The notes under the pieces: model-generated
What the model saw: the letters and a program-made list of their open reading frames with translations, nothing else
Databases searched by the model: none
What the model was told of the DNA's origin: nothing
Shown here: positions 46,867 through 59,635 of the stretch, piece by piece
Layout of the letters: each line of letters starts with the position of its first letter
Position numbering within the stretch: position 1 is the stretch's first letter
Assembly (NCBI GenBank): GCA_001414485.1
Contig: LLEY01000218.1
Location: forward strand, 22,933-86,932
DNA from: Calycina herbarum
Taxonomy: Eukaryota > Ascomycota > Leotiomycetes > Helotiales > Pezizellaceae
Length of the DNA: 64,000 bases
Reading direction: 5' to 3'
Program-made: the position numbers and the translations under genes

Positions 46867-49393
46867 TTACCACCCCTTCTTTCGCGCGAAGCGTTTGTTC
46901 AAAAGGGCAAGCACCTTCGGTACATTGAATTGGACGTATTCGAGATCCAAATCCTCCTGGTTATCCTTTTGCATTTCGAGTAAATCGTCCAATTTGAGAT
47001 CGAGTTCGAGAAGTCCGCGGTTACGGCCTGAGGGCCAATTAGTATATATATTGAGAAATGGAAAAACTAACACACCTTTATAATGCAAGGAAATAACGAA
47101 AGTACCAGGAAGAGGACTAGTAAAGTTGAAATAGATGTTTGCCCTTCTGTTGTCCGGCACATTGCTCTTTTGAATGACACCTTCCTTCTCTAGTGCTTGA
47201 TGGGTGAACTTGTATGGCCCCAGGACTTGATGTTTTTGTTGCTTTCGTCGAGTACCCTCACTTTGGCTTCGAACGTTGTGTAAATAACTCTTATATGTTT
47301 CGAGTTGTCCAACCAAGTATGAATTGTGATCTCGAATCGTCTTGAAAACTTCGTCCAGCTTTTGAGTTTCGACGATAACACCGTCTTTGAGCGAACCGAG
47401 ATGTTGCAATTCTTGCTCAACCTCATCCCTAAGGAGACTAAATTGATCAGATTTGTCGATAACCTGCAACTCTTGTAATTGGCTGAGCAACTCCATTGCT
47501 CGGATACCCTTCCGCACCATCACGGCATCATTGCGAGATGTTGCAGCAGCATCTGCAACACGTTCCAAGCGAAGGGGCCTTCGAGCAACTGCGCTATTTG
47601 TGGGTATCGATCGCATAATTTGGACAAAGGTCGACTTGGCTTCCATAAAGTAAACTTCCTCCTGCGTGATGTCCAAAGCCGCTGTCAAGTCGTCAATGGC
47701 TGTTTCCCACTTACTAAAAAGTGGAAGATTGATAGCCCTATTTTCTTTCCGGGGTAGCTGAGCAGGAGCGGCCCCAAGATCTGCCAAGATCACAGCCAGA
47801 TGGGAGTTTTCGTCCTTGTTGAGCTCAGCGCTGTGCTTCTCCAACAATGCGTGGGTGGCATAAACTTCGTTCAAAGTGATCGAAAGTTCCAAATCCTTCT
47901 TCGATAACGCAACATAATTGTCCATTTCTAAACTTTCGTAGAAATCCTGCACTTCGCATAAATCGAGCATAAATTTGTTCACTCTCTCCTTGTTGTGTTG
48001 AATAAAAGGTTGGAGTTTGGCCATGTAGGGTTCCTTGGCGTATGATGGTTTATTGGCCAGGTTTTGAAGCATCTTCGCAATCAGCGTCAAAGTCCGCCTT
48101 GGCTTTTCAGCTGGAGTTCCCTCGATGAGCATGTATGATTTCGGAGTAACGATTGCGGGGTTGATGAAACGGAGGAAGAAGAACCCTCCGATAAGAGTAC
48201 AAATAACCTGGTCGTTTGCGTCTGGGTATTTGCGCTTCGTGAGACTTCGAATTTGCTTGCATATCCATCTGATTCCATATGGAGTTTCATCCAAGCCGTC
48301 AATAATTGTTTGCAAGAACCCGTTTGCGATTTCCATCAGCATCGTCAATCGGGGCTCAATGATAGCTTGAACTTGCGTATTTTCTGCAGCTTGCTCTGCA
48401 GTTACGCCCCTTGGTAAGGAAGCAGGTAAATTTCCAGTATCTTCTTCGATTTGTTCAATCATTCGTTCATAGACCTTCAAGGGGTTAATCTCGAGATCAA
48501 GATCCTTCAATTCAATCAACCCATTGATTCGATCAGCCAACACAGTTTTCAAATAACTTTGCCCAGGACCTCTTCGGGTATAGGTTGTCATCATTCGGGA
48601 TACGGGTGTGTTCGCGCGGAGAAGGGAGGAATATTCGGGGGTGTTATCGAATTGAAAGGTTAGGACGGACTAGAAAACAAACGTTAGCATCATGGGCGGT
48701 CGGACGATTGAAACAATTACCTGAAACATAGTCAACAACAGATGCTCTTCACGACTCTCATATTGGTTTCCGTAAATTGTGAACATGACTGTCTGTAGTA
48801 AAGAGTCAATCTCGGCCATGGTAACCAGCCGACAAAGATGTGCGATATGCCGTGGCTCGGATTGGAGAAGGAACAACAAGTTTCCATATTTCTGGGTCTT
48901 CTCATCGTTTGGGAAGAAGCCTTCCTGTAGATCCGAAGCATCTTCCAGGTGGCTTGCAACCTCGTTTTGCTAGAAAAGTTAGAATAAACTTTCATAGTGT
49001 AGTTTCGTCCGTACCTCTTCTAATGCCATCCGATTTTGAATCAACAATGCTATCCGAGAATCCAGATATCTGACATCTTTTTCCAACACGAAATTCTTCT
49101 TCGATTGTGAGGAAATCTTGGATTTGAGGTCGCGGAGGATTTTCTGGGCTTCAAGGAGTGTTAGCAGCTTATCATTTGTCGTTCTAAACAAAGATCTTAC
49201 CCTTGGCAAGGTCATCTTCAATTTCCAAATCCTTCTCATTCGCAGACATAGACAAGTATAGAGTTGTCATGGAATAGCGCTTCGATTGGCGGACCGATCT
49301 GCCTCCATCTTGGGAAGACATGGTGTTTTGGCGTGAGACTGGTTGGAAAGAGGATGACGAGGCCGTCGATGCCCTGGATGGTGCTTGAAGCAT
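46867..49393 (-). CDS. gapA: Ras GTPase-activating protein (Gap1/GapA type)
   Basis: Cytoplasmic regulator of 776 aa that stimulates GTP hydrolysis by Ras. Exons: 49393-49201, 49148-49015, 48969-48721, 48669-47076 and 47027-46867; all junctions are in frame and the total is an exact codon multiple. The N-terminal region is coiled ([22 protein letters not shown]). The RasGAP domain spans roughly 200-450 and includes [23 protein letters not shown] and the signature [16 protein letters not shown]. The RasGAP C-terminal domain starts near [13 protein letters not shown] sequence and ends with [13 protein letters not shown] and [18 protein letters not shown]. The length and the two-domain order match Schizosaccharomyces Gap1/Sar1 and Aspergillus GapA rather than IQGAP, because no IQ or CH domain is present. 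It is expected to act in polarity and conidiation. Confidence 0.93.
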
Positions 49394-50400
49394 CAGGTCT
49401 ATTATTGTGTTCTAGTTTTGCGTGGCTGCGAGGTTTAGAAGGTTGACCTCCCGATGCGATTTGAGCCGACCGCAGGTTTCAGTGCTGTGGTGTCGATGTC
49501 TCGAGAACAAAGAAGGCGTGTTCGTCGCGGCAACCAACCAACAGGCACCCTGGAGGGCAAGTAGAGACGAAAAATTTGGACGGTCTGGAGTGAATCTAAC
49601 TCGAAGATTGCGAATGGTTCGTTGGGGTGGGTTTTTCGCAGGCGGATCGGTGAATAGCGGGGATGTGAGTCCTTGCGACCAAGAGTTGTGATTCGATGCC
49701 GACCAGCGAGCGACTCGATTACGGATATGTATGGTGACAATGGGATGGCGATTCCTGGTGTTGACCGCTTCGCATCTGAATTCGTTTGATGCTACGAATG
49801 CGTTGGTTCTCGAATTGTTGAGTTGTTGATCGCGAAATGTTCCCGGTTGACTGCCCTTTGGATGGATTTGGGCGCGGGATGGAGCTAGGCTCACGAGCGA
49901 AAAGCGATAACAGGTGAAGGTGTTGATTGCAGACAGATTTACGCAAAGGAACGACTTGATATCGGATGATGAAGGACTCGAGGTGGATGGCTTTTGGGGG
50001 CCTGCGTGGTGGTGGTGGTGGTGGTGATAGTTGAGGAGTGGTGGAGTTGGAGTTGTCTAGAAGGAGTGACTGTGTCGAGGTGAGGTGAGGGTTCAAGGCG
50101 GTGTTGAGGTGTAGAGGTGCAGGGCGGTGGTGCTGAAACACGGCACAGGGAAGCGACGATTATCTTTACACACTGGTGGTCGTAGTTGCCTTTTTACCTT
50201 TTAATAGGCTCCTCTTACTCCCAGCCTGTCACTGTCACTTACAGGAGTGGGGACACTATGTACTGTACATACTCGTACACTTGAAAGAAGAGGGCGATTA
50301 ACAGGAGCAGTCGCAAGGGTGCCCGGTGCCTGAAAAAGTGATGCACTTCAATCCTCTGGGGCTATTTTCTCTCCGGCAACTCCAGTTTCCAGCGCATTTG
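49394..50400. promoter_or_regulatory. upstream/5'UTR region of RasGAP gene
   Basis: G+C-richer 1 kb upstream of the RasGAP start. It carries a (GGT)n microsatellite near 50005-50030. Overlapping short frames on both strands look like leader sequence without conserved motifs. Confidence 0.45.
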
Positions 50401-53400
50401 GTCGGCGGGTAGGCACATTTCAATTGATCTTTCTATTTCAACTCACGGATGTTAATCTATTAATTTCAGCTGCAGAAAACGAGCTTCTCAATAGTTCGTC
50501 GGCGCCAGGACTATGCACTAACCTGCAATCTTCCCGCCAAGTAGTGAGGTGGTTAACAGGCGAGAGAACCAATCCTCTGAAAAGAGGTCAAAGTAGTGGG
50601 GGATAACCTCATACTTCGTACACCATTCCAGGCCACAAGCACACGCTACGGCGCAGTACATATAGTATCCAGACTTGAGGTTGAGGGCCCAGCATGTGTT
50701 CGATGCCACTCCACTATCAGAGAGTCCTATCAGGCCTCAGTCTTCCGAAAAAGCCAGCCGCGGATCCGGTGGACAACCCTCAAGAACTGCTGAACGGTAT
50801 CTCCCATAACGAAGCTATTCACACCAAACCCGCAATGATTCCACAACGTTTGAAGGGTCCATACAGGCATATCCCTCACACATCATGCCATCAACACCAT
50901 CTGGTTTCCAGCAAAGCCACAGGTACAACGTGTTCGCTTTACACACTTGAGATGTTTCTCCGTCCCTCAAACCTATTTCCATTCCTATTTCTATTTCAGG
51001 GGCATACTCTATCCGGCAGACCAAAGTGCCGATGGTACCTGGAAACGGCTACCGGTGCTACGTACGCCATGTCAAACTCGCAACCTTCATCTCTGCTTCT
51101 GGAAATTGTTTGGAGGCTCAGATGCCAGTTCGATGATTAAGTCTAAGCAATTCATTCGCCCAAACCAAACCAAACACCGATGCCTCAATGACCAAGAAAT
51201 TCCACGCGGCAGATGTCGAAAAAGGGGGAAGGAAGGAGGGTCTGAGGGTGGGGATAAGAGACGTCACTCTACAAAAAATTGAGGGGGATCTTCAAAAGGG
51301 GTTCAGATCCTATCCAGATATCGATTACCCGCCTCCCAATTGTGGAAATTCGCACTGCACCCCTTTGCAGCTTCGAAATTGGATTTGATTCAAGTTTGGT
51401 TCAATCATCAAGCATCACCAACATCATAGCGGTAGTGACATCGGCGGTGACACTGGTGCTACGTGCATATTGATCAACGAACGCATTCAGGGGGGTAGAT
51501 GACCCCCTCACTCAAATTGCAGAGGCACAATTCAGTTGAATCAATTCCCAACTGGCTCCCCACCAAAGGTCGAAAATCCGCGTCTATTTCATATACCTCA
51601 AACCCAACACCCGCCAAACACCCCAAATCCCAGGCGCAACTCCAGCCCCCAAATTCTCAAACAGGCCCTCTCAATGCCGCTGATGTCGAACACTGGAAGG
51701 GACCCCTGACAGCACCACAGATGTTCTGAAAATAGCCGATGTAGGTGGGTACCTGCACAAGCACAAGATTGATGAACTCAATGAACTTGCGTCTGCGGTC
51801 TCCCGTCTGGCACTAGCTTAACCCCATATGAATATGCGAGATAGGCGCCTGTACCAAAGCTCAAGGGAAACGCGCGATAATATAATTCTAGAACCGTGCG
51901 TGGCATGTGTTGATGTTGTGGAGGGACCGAGCGGCTCTATCGTGGGAAAGGAGATGGGAGATTTTATTTCCGAGAGGGTTTTTTGATGAGTCGCTTTTCT
52001 TCCCGAGCTGAGATGTGATATGATGATTATTTGGTCGGTCCGTTGTTTTTGCGTTTTGAATTGAGTTTTGAGTTTTCGGTTCCATGAAACATTTTCTGGT
52101 TATATCTTAGTTGGATTTTGGGGGGATGTCAAGTGGCTTGGTAAAGTATAAGGACATAGTTATCATTGCGAGTGGCATGTTTTTAACTTTTCTTTTTTTG
52201 ATTCTGTTTCTGTTGCGATTTGAAATTCAAATTTGGTTGTCGCCATATAAAGGGGCAGGTATGTTGTCTTTGGTTCGTAGTCAGCATCAGAAGACAAGAT
52301 TGGGTTCTCAGCATACTCCTGGAAGTTTCAAAGACAAGTAGCACTTCTTGGGATTCCGAGGTGAACATTATCTAATTTCTCAGAAGAGAAGTATCTCAAT
52401 TGGATAGCGAGGGAAAATTATGGGGGGAAAGAGAGAGACGAGGTTGGCATGGCAGGTTGTATATAATTTCCGAGGAAGCTATCGATCTACGCTTCAGTGG
52501 TTCCAAGAAAGAACCAGCAATGCATGAAATGTGGGAAAGCCAAGGGAAGATTCTTTCGTCAAGTGGACGTGGAAAGGATAAGAATAGACGAAAGATCTCT
52601 ACGTCCATTCCTTAGATATAGCCACACCACAGAGGTTTCTGTTCATTTTAGGTAGTAAACAAATTTTAGCTCTTACTGTTGAAGTTTCTGTTGCCATCTA
52701 TTATTTCTAGACAGCTGCTCTTCAAACTATCATAAGCTGGCTGTATGGCTGCGATGCGAGTCTATGGATCAGGGTTGATGAGTTACGATTTATGAGAAGG
52801 TTTCTATATGTGAGGGAGATTCATCCTCGAGGAAGACACCAATGATGTTTGCCGTAGAAGTACTTTCTAGCATTTCTGCTTCTGTGAATCTCGTCTATCA
52901 GGACTTTATATAGGTTCTTGTTTTGGCTTAGTTGAAGAGTGTCTGGTGAGCGTGAGTCTCCCTCGGGGTGTTGAAAGGAAGAGTGTGGTGGTGTTTCCCT
53001 GATATAGAGTTTTCAGGAACTCTTCAAGTACATACACACAAGGAAAGCTACTACAGTAGTATATCGTCTCATAACTCATAAATGTTTGGGGAAGTGAGAA
53101 AAGACAACCTCCTGGAAGAGATTGAGTTGTAACAACAAGGTGTGAGGGTACAGAAGGTACCAGCTGGACGCGTCATCAGCGTCGTCCTGTCGGGCTTGCT
53201 CCTCTGGACCTCTTCCCCCGGTGTTTGATGAGAACTACAAGACTCCCTTTTGACAGAACCCTGGTTCGAAGATGGTACTAGCACGGAATGTTAGATATCT
53301 TAGAGGAATGTTGTCTTGAGCATAGGGGAGGTAGCATTCTTTTTTTAATTTATTTTTAGGTATATGTTTATTGCAGGGGTTTCTTAATAGTTGTGATAGC

Positions 53401-56400
53401 TTTTATATCCCGCGAGGTTCGATGTTGAAAATTTGTTGTCGTGATTTCTTATTGCTGTCGAATATTAATAGTGCGTTCCTACTTCGGTTCTTGTGGAGCG
53501 AGGTTAGAATGATAATAGATCTAACACTTGCTCTTGCTCTTTCAAAATTAGGATCTCCCTTCATGGGAAGCCTTGCATTCTTTTTTTTCGTTCTTCGAAA
53601 GCGGGTATTGGTTGTGCGAAGGAGTGGCTGCGAATCATTGTATAGCCGGTACTGAGGTCTCTTTTGCCTCTGAGATGGTGCTGTGCTCTGTAAACAATTG
53701 AAAAGCGTCCTTTTGTTGGCAACAGGTTTTGGGGAGCGAATATGTTAATTGTGCCCTCTAAGAAGGAGGAAGGGCTTACTTGGGGAGGATATTTTTGGAT
53801 AAGTGGAATAGCTTCCAGCGTATCGAGGCGGAGTACGTCATTTCTTCTACCTATAATATAAAAAAGATTCTGGTAAGGATGTCTCTCCGTAGTCAAACTT
53901 TTGGATATTAGAGATGTTAAGAAGTGAGGGGTACTGAGAGGTAATAAAATTCCTTCTAGTGGTTTAGCTTGGGATTGCAAATGCTTTCTGGCTTTCTTTA
54001 TCCCGGGTGGGAGAGAGCCAAGGCTAGATTTTAGAACTTATGGGTGCGGAGAAAGCCTGTGGTTTGCTGATGTACTATCCGTTAAGTAGATATCTTTGAG
54101 GAGATATAATCAGTAGAAAGTCTTCGCGTCTTGAATTCTTGGGCTCCCTTGAATAGTTTGAAAAGGGGGACTGGGGTATAAGTGATATAGGAGAAAATTT
54201 GAGGAGAATTGCTTTCCTGTTGCCTCAGTCTGAAAGTTGAGGTGAGAAAGTGAACAAAATTCAAGAATTAGCAAAGTTGAGCTAGATACTTAACAAACTT
54301 TTTCGGACAACATGAATTATGCAGGCCATCTTACAAACAGATGATTGTAAAGAAGAAAGCGACTTTATTCAAGTTCCATCTTTACATGGGATTTGCTGCA
54401 GTAGACTACGACTTTTTTTTCTATTTTTCGAGACAAAAAGCAAACACAATACCAGCTAACTCTCGCCAACCGTGCCCAAGAACTCAGAGAAGATACTAAA
54501 TAAAACAGAAGACATTTCTAATCTCTCCCTGGCAGTAAATTTGCAGTCTGATGATTGCTTTTGCCTCACCAAAGAGAAAGTAAGAGGATTCAAAGGTATG
54601 AGCACAATACACTTTCCTGTCAGAACCTATTCCATTTGACAACAGCCAATCAAATCAAAAAAATTGCCTGAAACTAGTAACTACTATCATCTCAGCTAAA
54701 GCGTGTCAAAATTGCTGCCATGATACTCGTCCTTGGTTCTTTTCCGTGCCATTTTTAGGTCCATCTCAGAGTTCTTGAGCTCGCTCATTTCATACATGCC
54801 TTTCCTCAACTCCGATTATGGGTCCCCATCCCCAGGTCACAAGGCAACAGGATGTAACTCAAGTCGTGTAATTTCTGTGACCAGTGAGAAGAGTAGACCC
54901 ATTCTGAGAGACGAGCGACGGGAATGGCGTGTCGCCAACACTAGTACAAGGGAGGAGATTACTCTAACCTCTGAATAACGCAACAATCCGGACGACGATG
55001 GAAGGTCCATGCACTTCAAAACCAGGAGAAACGAACAGATGAAGGAGATGCACATAATACAGCTAGCAAGCTACTAGGATTGGGAGAACCTGGAGAAAAG
55101 AGCCGAGAAGGAAAAGGAGAAAGTTGGAGAAGTTTTAACCAATTTAATTTTTTTTTTCAAAATTTACAATTCGACAACGTGACCTCAAACGACAGCAAGA
55201 GTTGTAGCATATACTTCTATCTAAGGCTTTGTATTGCTTTCTATACTAATTGGTTGGTACTGAGTTCCTACGAGCACTGCTATACTTTCGATATCAGTTT
55301 ATATTAGGTTATTGTAATGTAACAAACAATCTGTCACGATCTATAACCAAAGGCAAAGGCACAAGAGTATATGTGTGTATATTCGAGAATTTAAAGCTAC
55401 AGTTCTATCTACGAGGCAACGCGAGTTATATACCCAGCGAAAAGGGGTTGCTTACTAACTGTAAGGAGCCTTTTAGTGCCTGTACTCTCGTCATAGATCC
55501 AACACATCCTCATTACCGAGGCGGTTCCCAAGGTCACGTCACGTGTATTCTTCCAGGTTACGGACCAGCGCCGTAACACAATCTAGCGAACAACACACCT
55601 ACAACATCCATGCCCAAAACATTTTACATCCACCAATGCCTGCTTTTATAGCCGCGAAGTATTTTCGGATTTAGACTTCAATGGCATGGACCAGGTTTAG
55701 ATCCAGTTTTAGGAACCAAACATCATCCAATGAATTGATTTTGACACAATAGTTAGTTAGCTAAGCAAAATCAGAGGTTTCCGGTAACCTCATTTATATT
55801 ACTGCTAGCCATTGTGTCTGAACCTTTTATTTGACTACTTCTACTCATATGCCAGAAGTTTGATGATAGTAGAAGTATGGTTCAGGGCTGTTCAAAACTC
55901 TCAACAATTCCTGATTTCAGGCTCCATAAGTAGGGATAGATGTCTTCAACCTCCATGTGAATTCCCCCTTGTACCTAACTCTCTGCCTGTAGATGAAAGC
56001 ACCCCCTTTGCAACGAATCGATACCAATGCATCAATGAGTTGTGGCGCGAAGCGATGTCTGTCCCCCTCGATAGGATAGTTGCTACCTGTCAGCTACTTT
56101 GTCGCCATAGAATCAAATTTGGAGTATTCACATAGTGCCATACACATTCTCGAGACCCGTGTTGATTTCTCTGGTGAAAATGAAGTGTTCTTATGTTTCG
56201 ACAGTAATACTTCTTTGGACAATAGAATATCCTCAATTTTTCAATTAGATTGGAATACTATAGCATTGTTTCTTCCTGGAATCGAATGGCTGATGACGGG
56301 GTCCTGCAATTGGTCGTCCAACGTTGTCTTTGGGACTGTGCTTCATTTAGGTGCTCCAAATAAAAGACTCTGCGAGTCCATGGAAATCCCAAATCTGTGC

Positions 56401-57687
56401 GATGTGCTCAAAGTCGATGGATGCAGAGATATATAGGTTCTAGTACTGCTTCTTGATATTCAAAAGCCTACCTAGTTTCACGTGTTTGATTCTCGAATAT
56501 CAACTTTCCCGGATGGATTCTCGAATGAGCTAGAAGGCCAATTTCCGAATTGTAAAAGTAAGGTTCACGCAGAGAACAGTAATCGAGTCAACGACAGGCT
56601 ACTCATCACATTCGGCAATCTGACTCAGTAACTATCCTCATGATCAACAATAATCAGCCACCGGCACAAGCTTTTGCCATTATTTGCCTATCGCAATAAT
56701 ATTTCGGGAAGAAAAATAGAAGTATGAGTTTCCCGTGGTAAAACTTCCAAAATAACCCAAGAAATCCAGGTAACCGACAGCGGGAAAGTCGGTTCAGATA
56801 CCCGATCGAGAAGTGAAATACCCGCGGATAAAAACCTCGGAGTTGCCGATTTTCAGCAATGTTGGAAAGCAAGCTTTCCCTGGAAGAGGTAAAACATTTA
56901 GAAAATAGAAGGGACGATCCAAGTTTCATCTACAATGCTTGTGTTAAACCATAATTGTGATGTGCGATGGGACGGAGCGATTCGGTGCTGACCGACCCCG
57001 CAAATATGAGGGGGTTGTTGCTAAATATACTTTTCCATCTGTACACAGTCAACAAAAGACGAGAAACATTCACGATTGAACAAATGAAAAAGAGACGAGC
57101 TAGAGAAAACATCCTCCCAAAAATATCCATCAAACCATATTCATCAAGAACCAACAAAACTTAGCGCTCCCCCCAACTTTCCCCTTCCCAACTGAGAATC
57201 CACCAAGACCCCGTTGCCGTCCTTACCGACCAACCGCTGGGCATTCCTTGGCGCTAAGCGCTACATACACCTATCATATCCCTGTATTTCCTCAAAAGAC
57301 GGGGATTCCATGACACATGTAGCATGCCAAGTGTGGCTTGTTCACTGAGCCTTATGGTTTACGTTTTAATTGTGGGGAATTGGATCTGAAATGTTCACGA
57401 GGGATGCTTTATTTAAGGAGGGGGACTTGCCTTGTCGACGAACGTGTTTACTTTGACATTCACGAACTCTCAAATTTTTTTTGGTTTGTTGTTTGTTACG
57501 AGGTGATTAAAGGATAGGTGTACGTAACAGAAGACAGATTCTTGTCCTACCGAATCCTCCATACCGATCGCGCCGATCTTCATTCTAATTTTACCTACCA
57601 ACAACCAACATTCTCCTTACGAAAACGTCAATTCCGTCCTCCTTCGAATAAATACACGAGAACCAGAAGGGAAGAAAAGAAGGAAAG
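50401..57687. other. 7-kb gene-poor region
   Basis: Only short frames, none with motifs or convincing splicing. Two adjacent + strand frames (55812-56135 and 56080-56436, 107 and 118 aa) are the longest; they overlap in different frames and I recognise nothing in them. TACGGAGTA-like palindromes and AT-rich tracts are scattered about. From 57180 on it is the promoter region of the CYSTM gene. Confidence 0.45.
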
Positions 57688-58094
57688 ATGTCAGGATACC
57701 CACAACAACAATATGGTCCTCCCCAGGGTCAATATGGTCCCCCGCAAGGCCAATATCCTCCACAACAGGGCTACGGAGGCGGATATCCTCCTCAACAACA
57801 AGTACGTCCCCAAACCCAAACCTGCCCCGATTCCAAAGATGAAGAGGCGGTATCTAACAGGAACTTCAGATGTACCCCCAACAACAACCCCAAGTCGTAG
57901 TAGTAAAAGAGAAGAAGGAACGAGGATGTCTAACTGCTTGGTACGTTCCCCCTCCATTCCCTCCCTCTCTCCCCTTAGATCATTTGTTCTAACGATTCCT
58001 TGATAGTTTGGCCACCCTCTGTTGTTGTTGGCTCTGCGGAGAGACGTGCGAATGCTGTCTGGATTGTTGTGAATGTTGCGAGATATGTTGTTAG
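57688..58094 (+). CDS. CYSTM-type Cys-rich tail-anchored protein
   Basis: Small protein of 90 aa, exons 57688-57801, 57870-57940 and 58007-58094 (introns GTACGT...CTTCAG and GTACGT...TGATAG). The N-terminal half is a low-complexity Gln/Pro/Tyr/Gly stretch with PPQGQYG repeats. It is followed by a basic VVVVKEKKERGC and a C-terminal Cys-rich module, CLTACLATLCCCWLCGETC, continuing with ECC, DCC, ECC and ending ICC. This is the CYSTM/PCC1 layout: a Cys-rich membrane-associated tail thought to act in stress tolerance at the plasma membrane. Length and order agree. The next gene encodes another PQGQY-rich protein. Confidence 0.8.
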
Positions 58095-59635
58095 TCGGAT
58101 ATATGGATGTAAGCAATGGAAAGGACGAGGGAATGTTTGCTTTTTCTCGCGCAAGAATGGCGAATGATTGCGGGCGCGCGGGGTTTTTTCTTCTGAGATA
58201 CCATTTTGATCGGGCCCCTTAAATTGAGAAGGGCGAGAGGGAATTGATAATGTTATTTTTACAAGCTCACGATACTTGGGTGCCATTATGTTGCAAATTT
58301 TTCTTCTGTTGATGCTCTTGAAGCCCTATATTGTGGGAGAAAAGTCTAAGTAGTGCTTCGCCATATTCAATTCATACGGGGAGGGCCTGATGGGGCATCC
58401 CCTCTAAGTCGCTCCTTTCCTTACTTGAACGCAAGTATATGAGGGGGGAAGGAACGACCAAGGCTACCTAAGTCTCAATGTTTTCTCAACTCCCGTACAT
58501 CAAGGAAGGAACGATCAAGACCGTCGCGCCGCGAGATTTTGCTTTCCAGACTCAATGCTGTTAATGGAATTTTGCTTTCAGTATTCTGACATTTTGAAAA
58601 CTGTTTGTTCTTGTGAGATCACAAAATGGCACTTCTACTTCGTACTCGTATTCTCCATGGGTTCTACGGAGGCGATCTCCTGTCAAAGTTCTCCGGGGTT
58701 TCAGTCTAAATTCCAGAGTTCATTCCCAGAGATTTGGGATCGTGCCACGATAATCGTACCACAGGATCCTGAAACTATGGAGAAGACAGTCATCATCAAA
58801 AAACACATCTCTGATCGACGTTGATGGCATTGTCATCGTCGTCCTAACCTGGCTCCGCTGGCCCCCAAACAAACTTTGACGGAAGCCGGACCGTTTCGGA
58901 TTTCGGGCCGAGCCGAAAACCGCTCTCCGAAAAACCAGGCTCGCTTGATGGTTCATGATGAAATCAAAACTAGAGTCATCGTGAACAGCAACTTCATGTA
59001 TCACTTCCACCACATCTGGATACATTCGTCCCACCACTGTTTTACCCCCAAATAGAAATTGGATGCACAGAAAGGAATGGAAACATGATGAGGGGTTTAC
59101 CACACCCTACGTGAACTAATGCAACCGGGTTATGCACGTAAGCCCCAACCAACCCCTCCAACATCTCCAAAATACCTCACGATCTTTCCAGCGGGACAAT
59201 TGACAGAAACAACCACGCGCCTGCACCCACCAAGGGCTTTCCTCTTCATAATCATCCAAAACCAACCTGTTAGAGGATCAGCTCAGCAGGGTGTAAATCC
59301 CTCTGAGGCCAGGGGCCAAGACATCTCAATCGTATCAGGACGCACCCAAGCCCCCAATGGGTACAATTCCACGAATGGCACAGCCTCAAAACCCCAAACC
59401 TGAGGGGCCAAGTGTGAGATGTGTACAGTTTCACTAGTCTCCATTGTGATATCCACCACAGCACCAATCGAGGATGGATAGATGCGAGGGGCAGGCACAG
59501 GGTGAGAATAAGCTGTAGGTACCCCACTCTGTACCACAGGTATCGCGTATTAGAAGCCACTCCCTCCCACGCACCTTCTCCTGTGATTCTTGTGATCGTT
59601 TCCCGTTTTCTCAAATTAAAACACAATAGCACAAC
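58095..59635. other. intergenic with two dispersed repeat motifs
   Basis: Contains GGAAGGAACGACCAAG at 58447 and a variant at 58503, and the opposed GTCGCTCCTTTCC near 58409, the same set as at 33.5 kb. Between 58555 and 59400 small frames occur on both strands without support. The last 200 bp are the promoter of the gene at 59636. Confidence 0.5.

Noticed and set aside
49412..50141. Several 100-160-codon minus frames upstream of the RasGAP start
   Set aside because: They overlap in different frames, look compositionally like leader DNA and do not splice in phase to exon 1.
55812..56436. Two overlapping + strand frames of 107 and 118 codons
   Set aside because: Different frames without a usable intron between them and no recognisable domain.
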